A DNA stretch of 17,313 nt from Candidatus Peribacterales bacterium (GTDB taxonomy: Bacteria; Patescibacteriota; Gracilibacteria; Peribacterales; Peribacteraceae), in assembly GCA_020059985.1 (NCBI GenBank), contig JAGVCI010000079.1:1-17313 (forward strand). The letters run 5' to 3'. Under the pieces are notes generated by a model, which saw only the letters and a list, made by a program, of their open reading frames with translations, had not been told where the DNA came from and made no database searches. Below are positions 6,604 to 13,275 of this stretch, in pieces (positions within the stretch are counted from its first letter, which is position 1; each line of letters opens with the position of its first letter). Both the position numbers and the translations under genes were made by a program.

Positions 6604-6912
6604 ATGCCAAAAAAATCTCTCTCCAGTGGCACGGTACATTCGGTTCCGTCAGATCTCCGTAAAGCCCTCACCTCAGATAGCGCGGCACTTGCTCTATGGG
6701 AAGACCTCACCCCGCTCGCCCGTAATGAGTGGATCTGCTGGGTGACTTTCGTCAAAAAAGAAGAGACGAGGAAGGAGCACGTTCAGCGCGTGGTTTCTGA
6801 GCTGAAAGAAGGTATGCGTCGGCCGTGCTGTTGGATAGGATGTATTCATCGAAAAGACAAAGCAGTCAGTCCTTCGGTGAAAGGAATACTCAGTAAACGT
6901 TCGAAAAAATAA
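6604..6912 (+). CDS. YdeI/OmpD-associated (OmdA) family protein
   Basis: 102 residues. The pattern DLRKALTSDSAALALWEDL-x-P, then a WICWVTFVKKEETRKEH block (about 44-60) and a GMRRPCCWIGCIHR tail, matches the small single-domain YdeI/OmdA family, whose members have been linked to bacteriocin protection but whose biochemical role is unknown. It is very basic at the C-terminus (KRSKK). No signal peptide or membrane span. The stop TAA is 4 nt from the stop of the convergent NTF2-like gene, with no terminator visible between them. The start is supported by the extended -10 six nucleotides upstream. Confidence 0.75.
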   Translation: MPKKSLSSGTVHSVPSDLRKALTSDSAALALWEDLTPLARNEWICWVTFVKKEETRKEHVQRVVSELKEGMRRPCCWIGCIHRKDKAVSPSVKGILSKRSKK

Positions 6913-6916
6913 TTCG

Positions 6917-7312
6917 TTATCTTTTTGGAACCCGAGAAGAGTGATGGTGAAGAATTTTCCATTCATCATGTATTTTTTGCCAGAGCATGGTGAAGCGTGC
7001 ATCGACCATTTCTTCTCTTCCTTCGATGGTCAGGGTGAAGCGGTACACGCCGCAGTGGAGATAACTTTTGTCGGTCACTTCCGTGACGTGTTCCTCTACC
7101 ATGCGTACGGTCGGGAGGAAGGTTTCAAAAAACGTGAAGTATGCAACCACTCCTTCGCGGTCGGTGATAACGTTCTCCGCCATAGTAGGCAGGAGTGTGG
7201 CATTGTCCGCATAGAGAAGAGCCACTTGCTCTGGATCCCGTGTGAGAAGTGCCGCTTCCCATTTGGCAAAATGCAGAGCTGAGAGCGTGGTGGTCGTGGG
7301 TATGGAAATCAC
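6917..7312 (-). CDS. NTF2-like / DUF4440 (SnoaL-fold) protein
   Basis: 131 residues from a GTG at 7312. The sequence WEAALLTRDPEQVALLYADNATLLP near residue 18, a central acidic strand region and WKILHHHSSRVP at the C-terminus are the signature of the SgcJ/EcaC-type NTF2-like family, related to the CaMKII association domain. Members form small cone-shaped dimers that bind diverse ligands; some are enzymes and many are of unknown function. No catalytic assignment can be made here. No signal peptide. It is transcribed alone, divergent from the Tat-protein gene at 7383, and convergent with the YdeI-like gene with a 4-nt gap. Confidence 0.8.
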   Translation of the reverse strand: MISIPTTTTLSALHFAKWEAALLTRDPEQVALLYADNATLLPTMAENVITDREGVVAYFTFFETFLPTVRMVEEHVTEVTDKSYLHCGVYRFTLTIEGREEMVDARFTMLWQKIHDEWKILHHHSSRVPKR

Positions 7313-7318
7313 GGCAAC

Positions 7319-7327
7319 ATGCTATCA
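7319..7327 (-). promoter_or_regulatory. Extended -10 promoter of the NTF2-like gene (leaderless)
   Basis: The minus strand reads TGA-TAGCAT (7327 to 7319), then 6 nt (GTTGCC) and the GTG at 7312. It supports GTG as the true start. No -35 box or Shine-Dalgarno sequence. Confidence 0.55.
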
Positions 7328-7368
7328 AATCCCTGCTGGAACCCTACTACAACGTTCAGAAAATGCCG

Positions 7369-7374
7369 TATGAT
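7369..7374 (+). promoter_or_regulatory. -10 box of the Tat-protein gene (near-leaderless)
   Basis: TATGAT at 7369-7374, 8 nt before the ATG at 7383, with no Shine-Dalgarno motif. No clear -35 at 17 bp. It lies back to back with the promoter of the NTF2-like gene, 70 bp between the two start codons. Confidence 0.5.
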
Positions 7375-7382
7375 GAGACGCT

Positions 7383-8300
7383 ATGGAAAATCGCAGATCA
7401 TTTCTCGGAAAGGCTATCGGTGCCGCAGGAGCACTCGCTCTTGGGTCTTCTGCTTTTGCGGAAGCGAAACAGAAAATCGATGTGAATGAGTGGATGAAAG
7501 GAGTGAAAGAAGAAGATTTCCCCGGAGTGAAGGAAATTATTCGACATCCCGTGGAAGGAGCCGAGAAAGTTATTGCCGTGATCGATCAAGGACACTACAA
7601 CCCTTGGTTAGCAGAATGGATGATTCGCAGTTCCGAGAGAAGTCAGCAAGAAGTGTACAAAATCATCCAAGATCTGCGAGCCAACAAACATACACGGCTC
7701 CGCAGTTTTCTTATGGAAGGTGTCGTGAAAGGGACGGAAGAAGAAAAATTGCGAGAAACAGAAGTGATGCTAGAAACCGCTCTCGCTCATGTTCACGACG
7801 AATCTCTTTCGTCAGACTTCATTCCCGTTGTTCCTGAACGTCTTACATTCCAGCAGAAACTCGAAAAAATTGAATATTTAAATACCAGAGTTTCCGGAAC
7901 AACCTCGTGGAGGAAGCAAAATGTTGAATCAACATATCATGTGCACACCACGCCTCTTGCTCTTGCGGGTGCAGGTCCTACATTCGCGTACAGAAAAATG
8001 GCGAAAATGTATGGAGCTGAGGATGATCACATTTATCACACAGCACTTGGTATTGATGCGGATAAATATCCAGAGTGTTACGATTTTTGGGCGAATAAGG
8101 AGCGGGAGAATCATGTTCTTCGCCAAGTGGGCTTAAGCAAGGAGCAGATTGTGTATCTCATCTGTGGTTTACGACACCGATGGGAAGAGAGCTTGAAAAA
8201 ATACAATGAAGAGAATGAGGAAAAAATTGCTCTCATGATTCTCCGTTCTGCTGAAATGGTAGAAGTGAAAAAATGGCTAGAAGAGGCAGGAATAAAGTGA
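7383..8300 (+). CDS. Tat-exported protein of unknown function
   Basis: 305 residues. The N-terminus has a twin-arginine signal: NRRSFLGK, a hydrophobic stretch (GAAGALALG) and a likely cleavage after AFA near residue 26. The mature part is mostly charged and helical, without membrane spans. One stretch (about 60-115: EKVIAVIDQGHYNPWLAEW, then a helix and RLRSFLMEGV) faintly recalls the Tiki/TraB/ChaN superfamily pattern of a strand with a Glu/Gln-x-His, a helix, and a strand ending in EGV. That is a weak guess, not an assignment. Several His residues (GHYNP, HVH, HVHTTP, DHIYH) could bind metal. It is transcribed from its own promoter, and 49 nt separate it from the next gene. A second Tat-type protein is encoded at 12022-13071. 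Confidence 0.75.
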   Translation: MENRRSFLGKAIGAAGALALGSSAFAEAKQKIDVNEWMKGVKEEDFPGVKEIIRHPVEGAEKVIAVIDQGHYNPWLAEWMIRSSERSQQEVYKIIQDLRANKHTRLRSFLMEGVVKGTEEEKLRETEVMLETALAHVHDESLSSDFIPVVPERLTFQQKLEKIEYLNTRVSGTTSWRKQNVESTYHVHTTPLALAGAGPTFAYRKMAKMYGAEDDHIYHTALGIDADKYPECYDFWANKERENHVLRQVGLSKEQIVYLICGLRHRWEESLKKYNEENEEKIALMILRSAEMVEVKKWLEEAGIK

Positions 8301-8336
8301 TTCTCAGCCGTCTATAGGACTTTTTGACATCAGGTG

Positions 8337-8342
8337 TACCAT
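8337..8342 (+). promoter_or_regulatory. Weak -10-like box before the 8350 gene
   Basis: TACCAT at 8337-8342, 7 nt before ATG 8350, fits the spacing seen at other starts. A perfect TTGACA sits at 8324-8329, but only 7 bp upstream, so it cannot be the -35 for this box. With 18 bp it would point to TAATGG at 8348, downstream of the ATG. Ambiguous. Confidence 0.3.
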
Positions 8343-8349
8343 CTCCCTA

Positions 8350-8679
8350 ATGGGTTTCGAAAAACCGCGTTTCGTTCTCCTTGAAGATAGATCGCTTCCA
8401 GGGGCGCCCAAAAATGCAAATACACTTCACTTCGAGTATTCAATGAGAAAGTTACGAGAAGCTTTGGCTGAGCGCTTGCAGATTTCCCTGTCACCAAATA
8501 TTGCGGTTGCTCGTAAGCCAACGGAAGAAGCCCAAAAAAATGGCGCAGTAGCGGCTGTGCAATCTGTCCGAGGTGAACTCGATCACTTTATGGCATCACT
8601 CGATCGTGAAGCAGCAGGCTGGAAACCGGGACCTGTTCTCCCCGTCGAAGAATCGCCCAAAAGAAAAAAGAGCGCGTGA
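8350..8679 (+). CDS. Small orphan protein
   Basis: 109 residues, not recognised. The N-terminal 35 residues look like short strands (PRFVLLED, TLHFEYS); residues about 33-80 look helical (MRKLREALAERLQ; AAVQSVRGELDHFMASL); and the C-terminus is proline- and lysine-rich (VEESPKRKKSA). No signal peptide, membrane span or cysteine. Coding is supported by length, codon use like its neighbours and position between two genes on the same strand. A strong intrinsic terminator lies about 100 nt downstream. It may be co-transcribed with the Tat-protein gene 49 nt upstream. Confidence 0.55.
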   Translation: MGFEKPRFVLLEDRSLPGAPKNANTLHFEYSMRKLREALAERLQISLSPNIAVARKPTEEAQKNGAVAAVQSVRGELDHFMASLDREAAGWKPGPVLPVEESPKRKKSA

Positions 8680-8734
8680 AATTTTTCTTCGGTTTGTCTA
8701 TTGAATCTGTCGAAATAAATGACAAAATGTCTTC

Positions 8735-8811
8735 AGCACGGAATGGAACCGTGTCGCCACATTGCTCAAGAAATTAGCTCCCTGCGGGATGCAGCTGGGG
8801 CTTTTGTTTTT
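8735..8811 (+). ncRNA. Candidate small RNA
   Basis: A plausible promoter, TTGAAT (8701-8706), 16 bp, TGA-CAAAAT (8720-8728), precedes two hairpins: CACGG/CCGTG (8737-8753) and the terminator hairpin at 8776-8802 with its T tract. The transcript would be about 77 nt. It matches no RNA family I know. It could instead be the 3' untranslated region of the 8350 gene. Confidence 0.25.
8776..8811 (+). terminator. Intrinsic (Rho-independent) terminator
   Basis: AGCTCC (8776-8781) pairs with GGGGCT (8797-8802) with one T-G pair, and CTGC (8782-8785) pairs with GCAG (8791-8794). The loop is GGGAT, with a 2-nt bulge. TTTTGTTTTT follows directly. It is the clearest terminator in the window and would end transcripts from the 8350 gene or from a small RNA. 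Confidence 0.75.
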
Positions 8812-8836
8812 GAATTTTATTATTTTCTCCATTTCT

Positions 8837-9067
8837 ATGATTCTCTCTATATTTATCAATTTCATAAAAGTTATTTATCTCTCACTTCATTTTCTTATTA
8901 CTGGGGGAGAGTTTGGATCTGCAATTAATTCTGGCAGTTCAAAATGGCAAGAACAAAGAAGTAGAGATTTCTTAAAATTTGGAGGGCATGAATGTTACAT
9001 TTGCGGAACGAGAACCTTATCTATTAATAAATATTGTTTGTCTTGTTATTTGTCTTACAAAAAATAG
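8837..9067 (+). CDS. Small AT-rich ORF: membrane segment plus zinc ribbon
   Basis: 76 residues from ATG 8837. The frame is open from a TTG at 8762, with another ATG at 8789, but both lie in or before the terminator hairpin, so 8837 is preferred; a TATTAT sits 13 nt upstream. The N-terminus is hydrophobic (about residues 1-22, one membrane span). The C-terminus carries CYICG and CLSC, two CxxC knuckles 14 residues apart, typical of a small zinc ribbon, ending in YKK. No family is recognised. The region is markedly more AT-rich than the surrounding genes, which suggests recent acquisition or relaxed composition. The protein ends 54 nt before the next gene. It may be an unannotated real protein or a chance frame; the paired CxxC motif argues for real. 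Confidence 0.4.
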   Translation: MILSIFINFIKVIYLSLHFLITGGEFGSAINSGSSKWQEQRSRDFLKFGGHECYICGTRTLSINKYCLSCYLSYKK

Positions 9068-9106
9068 AAACACAATTCAGTTTATTCGAAGTGCATTGCA
9101 GCTTCT

Positions 9107-9115
9107 TGCTACACT
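9107..9115 (+). promoter_or_regulatory. Extended -10 promoter of the transglutaminase-like gene (leaderless)
   Basis: TGC-TACACT (9107-9115), then 6 nt and ATG at 9122. No Shine-Dalgarno sequence. Confidence 0.6.
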
Positions 9116-9121
9116 TCTCTC

Positions 9122-9745
9122 ATGTACGGTCTCACCAAAAGCGAACTCAAGATTTTTCGCGCACTCTCAACGCCAGCGAAGATCCAAGATTTTCTCGATC
9201 GTCTTCCGATCAATTTTGAATTAGAAGGCGAAACTTGTATGTCTCCTCGCAGAGTTCTCAAAGAACGAACCGCGCACTGCATGGAAGGCGCCATGCTCGC
9301 TGCATTGGCTCTGCGTCTTCTTGGGCATAAACCTTTAGTGGTGGATCTGAAAGTCACCGATGAAGACGACGATCACGTCATCGCAGTTTTCAAACAGAAG
9401 GGCTTCTGGGGTGCGATCAGCAAAACCAATCACGGAACCATTCGCTATCGCGATCCGGTGTACCGCACCATTCGCGAGCTCGTCATGTCGTACTTCCACG
9501 AATACACGACACCACGCGGAGATAAAATTTTACGGTCCTTTACTCGGCCGCTCGATCTCTCACGTTTCGACAAACGCGGATGGATGACGGCAGAGGAAGA
9601 TGTCTGGTACGTGCCGCATTTCATCGACGACGCGCGTCACTATCCCGTGATCACGAACGCGCAGGTCCGCACGCTCCGTCGCGCGGACGCGATGGAACGG
9701 AAGATCGGGGCAGTCCTCGAGTGGAAACCGAAGAAGCGACGGTAA
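9122..9745 (+). CDS. Transglutaminase-like cysteine protease-fold protein
   Basis: 207 residues, cytosolic by sequence (no signal or span). The pattern TAHCMEGAMLAALALRLLG (Cys53 at the start of a helix), then DDDHVIAVF (His85 in a strand) and YRDPVYR (Asp111) reproduces the Cys-His-Asp order of transglutaminase-like/papain-fold domains, with the catalytic Cys followed by a helix. The C-terminal third (about 120-207) is basic and has no assigned motif. Members include peptidases, peptide cyclases and inactive scaffolds, so the substrate cannot be predicted. It has its own promoter, and its stop is 1 nt from the stop of the convergent DoxX-like gene. Confidence 0.65.
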   Translation: MYGLTKSELKIFRALSTPAKIQDFLDRLPINFELEGETCMSPRRVLKERTAHCMEGAMLAALALRLLGHKPLVVDLKVTDEDDDHVIAVFKQKGFWGAISKTNHGTIRYRDPVYRTIRELVMSYFHEYTTPRGDKILRSFTRPLDLSRFDKRGWMTAEEDVWYVPHFIDDARHYPVITNAQVRTLRRADAMERKIGAVLEWKPKKRR

Positions 9746-9746
9746 A

Positions 9747-10133
9747 TTACCAGAGCGCTTTGTATTTCTTGCGGTTCTCCCAGAGGAAGAACGCGTTCAG
9801 CGCGAGAAACACGTAGGCCATGGAAGAATTTGCGCTGATCGGTGTCGCATCCAGGAAAATGTGGAACGCAACGATGTTCACCGTGATCGGCGCGAGCAGG
9901 ATAGCGGCCAGTGCCGTGCGGCCAATGATCATGAGAATGGCACAGGCAACGAAGACCACAACCATGAGTGGCATCATGTAACCGGTACTCATGAGTGCAG
10001 ACATGAACGCCCATGCTTCGGGGGTCGTGTACATATCCGCTGTTGGCTCGGGGAAGAAGCCAAGCACTCCGCCGATCGGCATGAGGAGGAGAAGGATGAG
10101 AAGAACCCGGAGAACGATGCTCAGAATTTTCAT
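9747..10133 (-). CDS. DoxX-like small membrane protein
   Basis: 128 residues with four predicted membrane spans (about 5-26, 46-64, 67-93 and 101-117). The pattern MKILSIVLRVLL, then FMSALMSTGYMMPL, ILMIIGRTALAAILLAPI and VNIVAFHIFLD fits the DoxX-like family of four-helix proteins. These occur in respiratory or redox-linked membrane complexes in some bacteria; most, like this one, are of unknown function. It has no Shine-Dalgarno motif, and unlike most starts here no clear -10 within 10 nt of its ATG. A TACTCT about 30 nt upstream might serve. The gene starts within 52 nt of the divergent trhO start. Confidence 0.75.
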   Translation of the reverse strand: MKILSIVLRVLLILLLLMPIGGVLGFFPEPTADMYTTPEAWAFMSALMSTGYMMPLMVVVFVACAILMIIGRTALAAILLAPITVNIVAFHIFLDATPISANSSMAYVFLALNAFFLWENRKKYKALW

Positions 10134-10173
10134 GAAAAGGGTGGAAAGAATGGCCTCAGAGTACAGAAATATC

Positions 10174-10179
10174 TACACT
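10174..10179 (+). promoter_or_regulatory. -10 box fixing the trhO start (leaderless)
   Basis: TACACT at 10174-10179, then 6 nt and ATG 10186. It supports 10186 rather than the upstream in-frame start at 9991, which would read through the divergent DoxX-like gene. Confidence 0.6.
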
Positions 10180-10185
10180 CTTGCC

Positions 10186-11061
10186 ATGGCTTCCCCGTTG
10201 TCCATCGCCGCGTGCTACGCCTTTGTTCCTGTGGACGAAGCGGCTTTAGCGGCTCTCCGTGAGGATTTAATGCTCTTCGGAAAGAAGATTCAGCTGCAAG
10301 GTTTGGTGCTCATCGCTCCTGAAGGCGTGAACGCGACGGTTGCAGGGAGTGCCGAGGCCATCCAAGAGTGGAAAGCGTACGTCACCGAGCATTTCGGTCC
10401 GACGGTGTTTAAGGACAGTAAGAGTGAGGGAAAAGTGTTCCGTCGTTGGTCGGTGAAGATCAAAGAAGAAATTGTGGGACTGAAAGACACGAGCATTCGT
10501 CCCGCAGGACGCCATCGGCATCTCTCCCCGGAAGAGTGGCAAGAGGTGATTAACAAAGAAGAAGTGATCGTGCTCGATGCGCGCAACGACTACGAGACTG
10601 CACTCGGAAAATTTCGCGGAGCGGTGGATCCGGGACTTCGCACATTCGGTGAGTTCACAGAGTTTGCACAATCATCCGCGCTTCCGAAGGACAAAAAAAT
10701 TCTGATGTACTGCACAGGTGGTATTCGCTGCGAGAAAGCGTTGCTCGCGATGGAGGCCGCTGGGTACGAGGATGTGTACCAACTGGAGGGCGGGATCCTC
10801 GCGTACTTGGAACGTTTCCCAGAAGGGGAGTTTGAGGGCGAGTGTTTCGTGTTCGACCATCGTGTCGCGGTTGATCAGTATCTGCGACCATCTCAAATCT
10901 ATGACCTCTGTCCGCACTGCGGCGATCCTGGTGATCAGATGATCGAGTGCTTCTGTGGAAAGAAGAAGAAAATCTGTTCCCTCTGCCAAAAAGACGATGT
11001 GTGCCAGACGTGCTCGAAGCGATGTGCGGGGGAACTACGGCAGAAGCTCGCACGCGTGTGA
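10186..11061 (+). CDS. trhO: tRNA uridine 5-hydroxylase TrhO, rhodanese family
   Basis: 291 residues from ATG 10186. The family (YceA, UPF0176) hydroxylates U34 in the anticodon of certain tRNAs, the first step to 5-methoxy- or 5-carboxymethoxyuridine, using molecular oxygen. The N-terminal alpha/beta domain (about 6-100) contains the conserved APEGVNATVAG stretch (like AHEGINAQI). The rhodanese domain (about 112-210) has VIVLDARNDYE and the active-site loop YCTGGIRCEKA (Cys176, Cys182), identical to the E. coli motif. The tail (about 215-291) carries nine cysteines (CPHC, CFC, CSLC, CQTC and Cys280) that probably bind zinc. Its stop abuts the stop of the convergent methyltransferase gene with no gap. 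Whether the partner methyltransferase for the wobble pathway is nearby cannot be said. Confidence 0.92.
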   Translation: MASPLSIAACYAFVPVDEAALAALREDLMLFGKKIQLQGLVLIAPEGVNATVAGSAEAIQEWKAYVTEHFGPTVFKDSKSEGKVFRRWSVKIKEEIVGLKDTSIRPAGRHRHLSPEEWQEVINKEEVIVLDARNDYETALGKFRGAVDPGLRTFGEFTEFAQSSALPKDKKILMYCTGGIRCEKALLAMEAAGYEDVYQLEGGILAYLERFPEGEFEGECFVFDHRVAVDQYLRPSQIYDLCPHCGDPGDQMIECFCGKKKKICSLCQKDDVCQTCSKRCAGELRQKLARV

Positions 11062-11952
11062 TCAGCTCTTCTGTGGGTCTCTACAGATGAGAACGTATCG
11101 ACTGAGCCCCAAGTGTGCGTCTATGGAACCGAAATGCGGTTCCGTATCGTCCAAACACTTTCCAATTGGTTGCCTTTCCACACTATTGGAAACAAAGAGG
11201 GATCCGTCTGGTGACAGCACCTTCGCATATCCCGCCATTTCTTTCAGCGTAGTTTCTCGCACTCCCAGTCGCATAACGGCGCCGAAGTGATCAGTGGGAA
11301 ATGTCGATCCAACGTCGTCCTTGTCACACTCAACAAATCTTCTTTGATGTTCTTTTCGGCCGAGTGCACCTAGATACTTCTTGAGATTCTCGAGAAATTC
11401 TTTCTCTCTGTCAGCGTAGACCATATTCCCCGCGCTTCTTTCCACCTGCAGTTTTGCGATGCCCATATGTCCGCAACCGATATCCAACACTTTCTGTGTC
11501 TTTTTCCTCGCTTCTTCCAGTACATCTTTGAGCAGTGGCACGTGTGCGATCTCGACCATTCCCCACGTGACATCGATCAGCGGTCCCGGTTGGTATGTTT
11601 CCTTATACGACTCCTTACTGGAAACATCAAAAAAGCCGAGCAGTCTTACTAGGTCGGCATCACTCATACGATCCACTTCGTTTATGGTGTACCCTCGTTC
11701 CTCCAACTCTTGGCGTACTTCCTTTTGGATCGCAAGGAAGGCATCTATTTCCTGCTGACATACCTCCAAGTTCATATTCTTTAAGAGACGGATTTTGTCG
11801 TGTGGTGTCAGGTGTCCACGTGGAGCTACCAGCTGGCCAGATGTGTCGCGAAACGTTTGCTGCTGTGAATAGAGCGTAAAATTGAGAGGGAACTCCGTTC
11901 GTGGAGTTTTCTCCAGATGTGCCGTTCGTCTTTGTGTTTCCATAGGAGGCAC
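11062..11952 (-). CDS. Class I SAM-dependent methyltransferase-like protein
   Basis: 296 residues from GTG 11952, which has an AGAGGG Shine-Dalgarno-like motif 7 nt upstream; an ATG three codons later (11943) is the alternative. The C-terminal half is a Rossmann-type methyltransferase domain: motif I VLDIGCGHMG (155-164), an acidic residue ending the second strand (VYADREKEF), then a motif IV-like AVMRLGVRET and post-motif LSPDGSLFVSNSVE. The N-terminal 140 residues are helical and unassigned, perhaps a substrate-recognition domain. The substrate is unknown. It lies 69 nt downstream of the Tat-exported beta-CA-like gene on the same strand and may be co-transcribed, since no near -10 is seen. 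Its neighbour trhO is convergent, so proximity to a tRNA modification gene is not evidence of shared function. Confidence 0.7.
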   Translation of the reverse strand: MPPMETQRRTAHLEKTPRTEFPLNFTLYSQQQTFRDTSGQLVAPRGHLTPHDKIRLLKNMNLEVCQQEIDAFLAIQKEVRQELEERGYTINEVDRMSDADLVRLLGFFDVSSKESYKETYQPGPLIDVTWGMVEIAHVPLLKDVLEEARKKTQKVLDIGCGHMGIAKLQVERSAGNMVYADREKEFLENLKKYLGALGRKEHQRRFVECDKDDVGSTFPTDHFGAVMRLGVRETTLKEMAGYAKVLSPDGSLFVSNSVERQPIGKCLDDTEPHFGSIDAHLGLSRYVLICRDPQKS

Positions 11953-12021
11953 AGTTTCACCCTCTTTTTGGTCGCGATCAAGCTACTCGTCCGTCGTCTG
12001 GAATTTTCCTACAAACGAGGT

Positions 12022-13071
12022 CTACACAAGAACTCCTTCAATGCGAATTCTCTCGGCATCTTCTTTCGGGAGCTCTTTGAGCTTCTTTTCTGCGTGAGCC
12101 TGAATAATGGCAATGCGCTCACGTGTCTCCGCAATTACCGTAATCAAGAATTGGTTCTTGGGTTCGGTGTTGAATTGAGATCCCATGCCGTGCTCTGTAT
12201 CGAAGGCAATGCTGCGTAAAACATCTACATGGCTGAGGAGCTTATCAAGGTGAACATGGCGCTCCGGATGCTCAACGAATCCTTGCGGGAGGCCCTTGTA
12301 CGAGGCATCGAAGCGACGACTATCCACAATGTAGAGATCGCGTGCTGGGTGAAGAGTCTTCGGTCTGTCCAATTTATCGATGAACCGTGAGCGGATTCTC
12401 TCAGAACCTTTTTTGCCCAGCCCCTTTGAAATTTCCTTCATCTTCGCGACCACTGCGTCGGTCCATCTTCGGCCCCACTCTTCCGATCCCATCTCTTCCA
12501 GATGTTTCGCCTGTGCCTCCATTCCTTTCGAACGGAGGTAGATGAGTCGAGCATTGTAGACTGCCGCAAGTGCTCCGCAGAGAGTGTGTGATGATACTTC
12601 GGTAACACCAGATTCCACCAAATTGAGTGCAGTTTCTTCAATAAACTCCGGTGCGAAAGGGTTCTTGTCCTCGCGACTTATCGCGTGAAGTATTCCCGAT
12701 CCCGGTGTCCTTTCCAGGATCATCTTCTCGCCATCCTCCGAACGCACTTCACGAATTCCTTCATCAGAACAGCACTCCGTAATTCCCTCCGCTTTCTCGG
12801 CTTCTTCTTTCGAAAAAAAGGCCTCTTCTTTGTCGGGTAAAGAGTGGAAGTAGTCTTCCATACCGACGTCTGCGATTTTCCCGTACACCTCGTCCTGCAT
12901 TTCCCAGTGTTTCTTGATGAGTGCTTCCTGCACTTTGTGATGATCGACTTCTTCGGCTTGAATGTGGCGATCCGAGAGTCCCAATGCAGCTCCTGCTACA
13001 CCGATACCAGTGATCAATGCTTTACGGCGAGTGAGGAGAGCGTTTCCTTCGTAAGAGTTGCGCGTATTCAT
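12022..13071 (-). CDS. Tat-exported protein with beta-carbonic-anhydrase-like metal site
   Basis: 349 residues. A twin-arginine signal, LLTRRKALITG followed by GVAGAALGL, ends near IQA-EE (residue 39). Residues about 95-175 read like the core of a beta-class carbonic anhydrase: EGITECCSDEGI (Cys101, Asp103), GEKMILERTPGSGI in place of the GD-x-FVVRNAG strand, then FIEETALNLVESGVTEVSSHTLCGALAA (His162, Cys165) in place of the strand ending HTDCGA. The Cys-x-Asp, His-x2-Cys order and the 61-residue Cys-to-His spacing are close to real enzymes (about 56). The Arg of the usual Cys-x-Asp-x-Arg dyad is missing (Gly here), so activity is doubtful. The C-terminal half (about 190-349) is helical and unassigned. 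A periplasmic or cell-surface zinc protein is a reasonable guess, not certain. Confidence 0.6.
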   Translation of the reverse strand: MNTRNSYEGNALLTRRKALITGIGVAGAALGLSDRHIQAEEVDHHKVQEALIKKHWEMQDEVYGKIADVGMEDYFHSLPDKEEAFFSKEEAEKAEGITECCSDEGIREVRSEDGEKMILERTPGSGILHAISREDKNPFAPEFIEETALNLVESGVTEVSSHTLCGALAAVYNARLIYLRSKGMEAQAKHLEEMGSEEWGRRWTDAVVAKMKEISKGLGKKGSERIRSRFIDKLDRPKTLHPARDLYIVDSRRFDASYKGLPQGFVEHPERHVHLDKLLSHVDVLRSIAFDTEHGMGSQFNTEPKNQFLITVIAETRERIAIIQAHAEKKLKELPKEDAERIRIEGVLV

Positions 13072-13078
13072 AAATGAA

Positions 13079-13084
13079 TGAGTA
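13079..13084 (-). promoter_or_regulatory. Weak -10-like box of the Tat/beta-CA-like gene
   Basis: The minus strand reads TACTCA (13084 to 13079), then 7 nt and ATG at 13071. It fits the spacing rule but poorly fits the hexamer. A TTGACT lies farther upstream on the same strand (about 13122-13117) and could be the -35 of a different start. Confidence 0.3.
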
Positions 13085-13219
13085 AGGAATTTTGGTAGCT
13101 TCTACATATTTCGAGTAAAAAAGTCAATGCCCTAAGAGCCACGATCCGAATAGTGGGAGATTGCCCGTATTTCCTCTTGCGATCATGTTTATTCCATTCC
13201 CTGGTCGGTGGATGTGAAG

Positions 13220-13247
13220 TTGCAGAGGCCCTGAAAACGAGTAGCAT
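13220..13247 (+). promoter_or_regulatory. Promoter of the EF-Tu-barrel gene
   Basis: TTGCAG (13220-13225), 16 bp, TAGCAT (13242-13247). The predicted start near 13254 gives a leader of about 20 nt before ATG 13276, with no Shine-Dalgarno motif (pyrimidine-rich leader). Confidence 0.45.
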
Positions 13248-13275
13248 GGGAAATTGCTTCTTCCCCCTTTCTTTC

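Noticed and set aside
6498..6755. Frames on both strands across the tmRNA
   Set aside because: They lie in the structured tmRNA 3' half and overlap the real gene at 6604.
8324..8329. Perfect TTGACA as the -35 of the 8350 gene
   Set aside because: No -10 at a 16-18 bp spacing upstream of the start codon; the spacing to TACCAT is only 7 bp.
8719..8928. ORF starting ATG 8719
   Set aside because: It runs through the terminator hairpin, has no motif, and overlaps the better-supported zinc-ribbon frame.
9991..10185. Longer TrhO start at 9991
   Set aside because: The extra 65 residues are antisense to the DoxX-like gene, are Arg/Met-rich and unlike the family. The family-like start and the -10 box point to 10186.
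13153..13275. N-terminal extension of the EF-Tu-barrel protein
   Set aside because: It spans the predicted promoter and has no similarity to the family; ATG 13276 follows the promoter.
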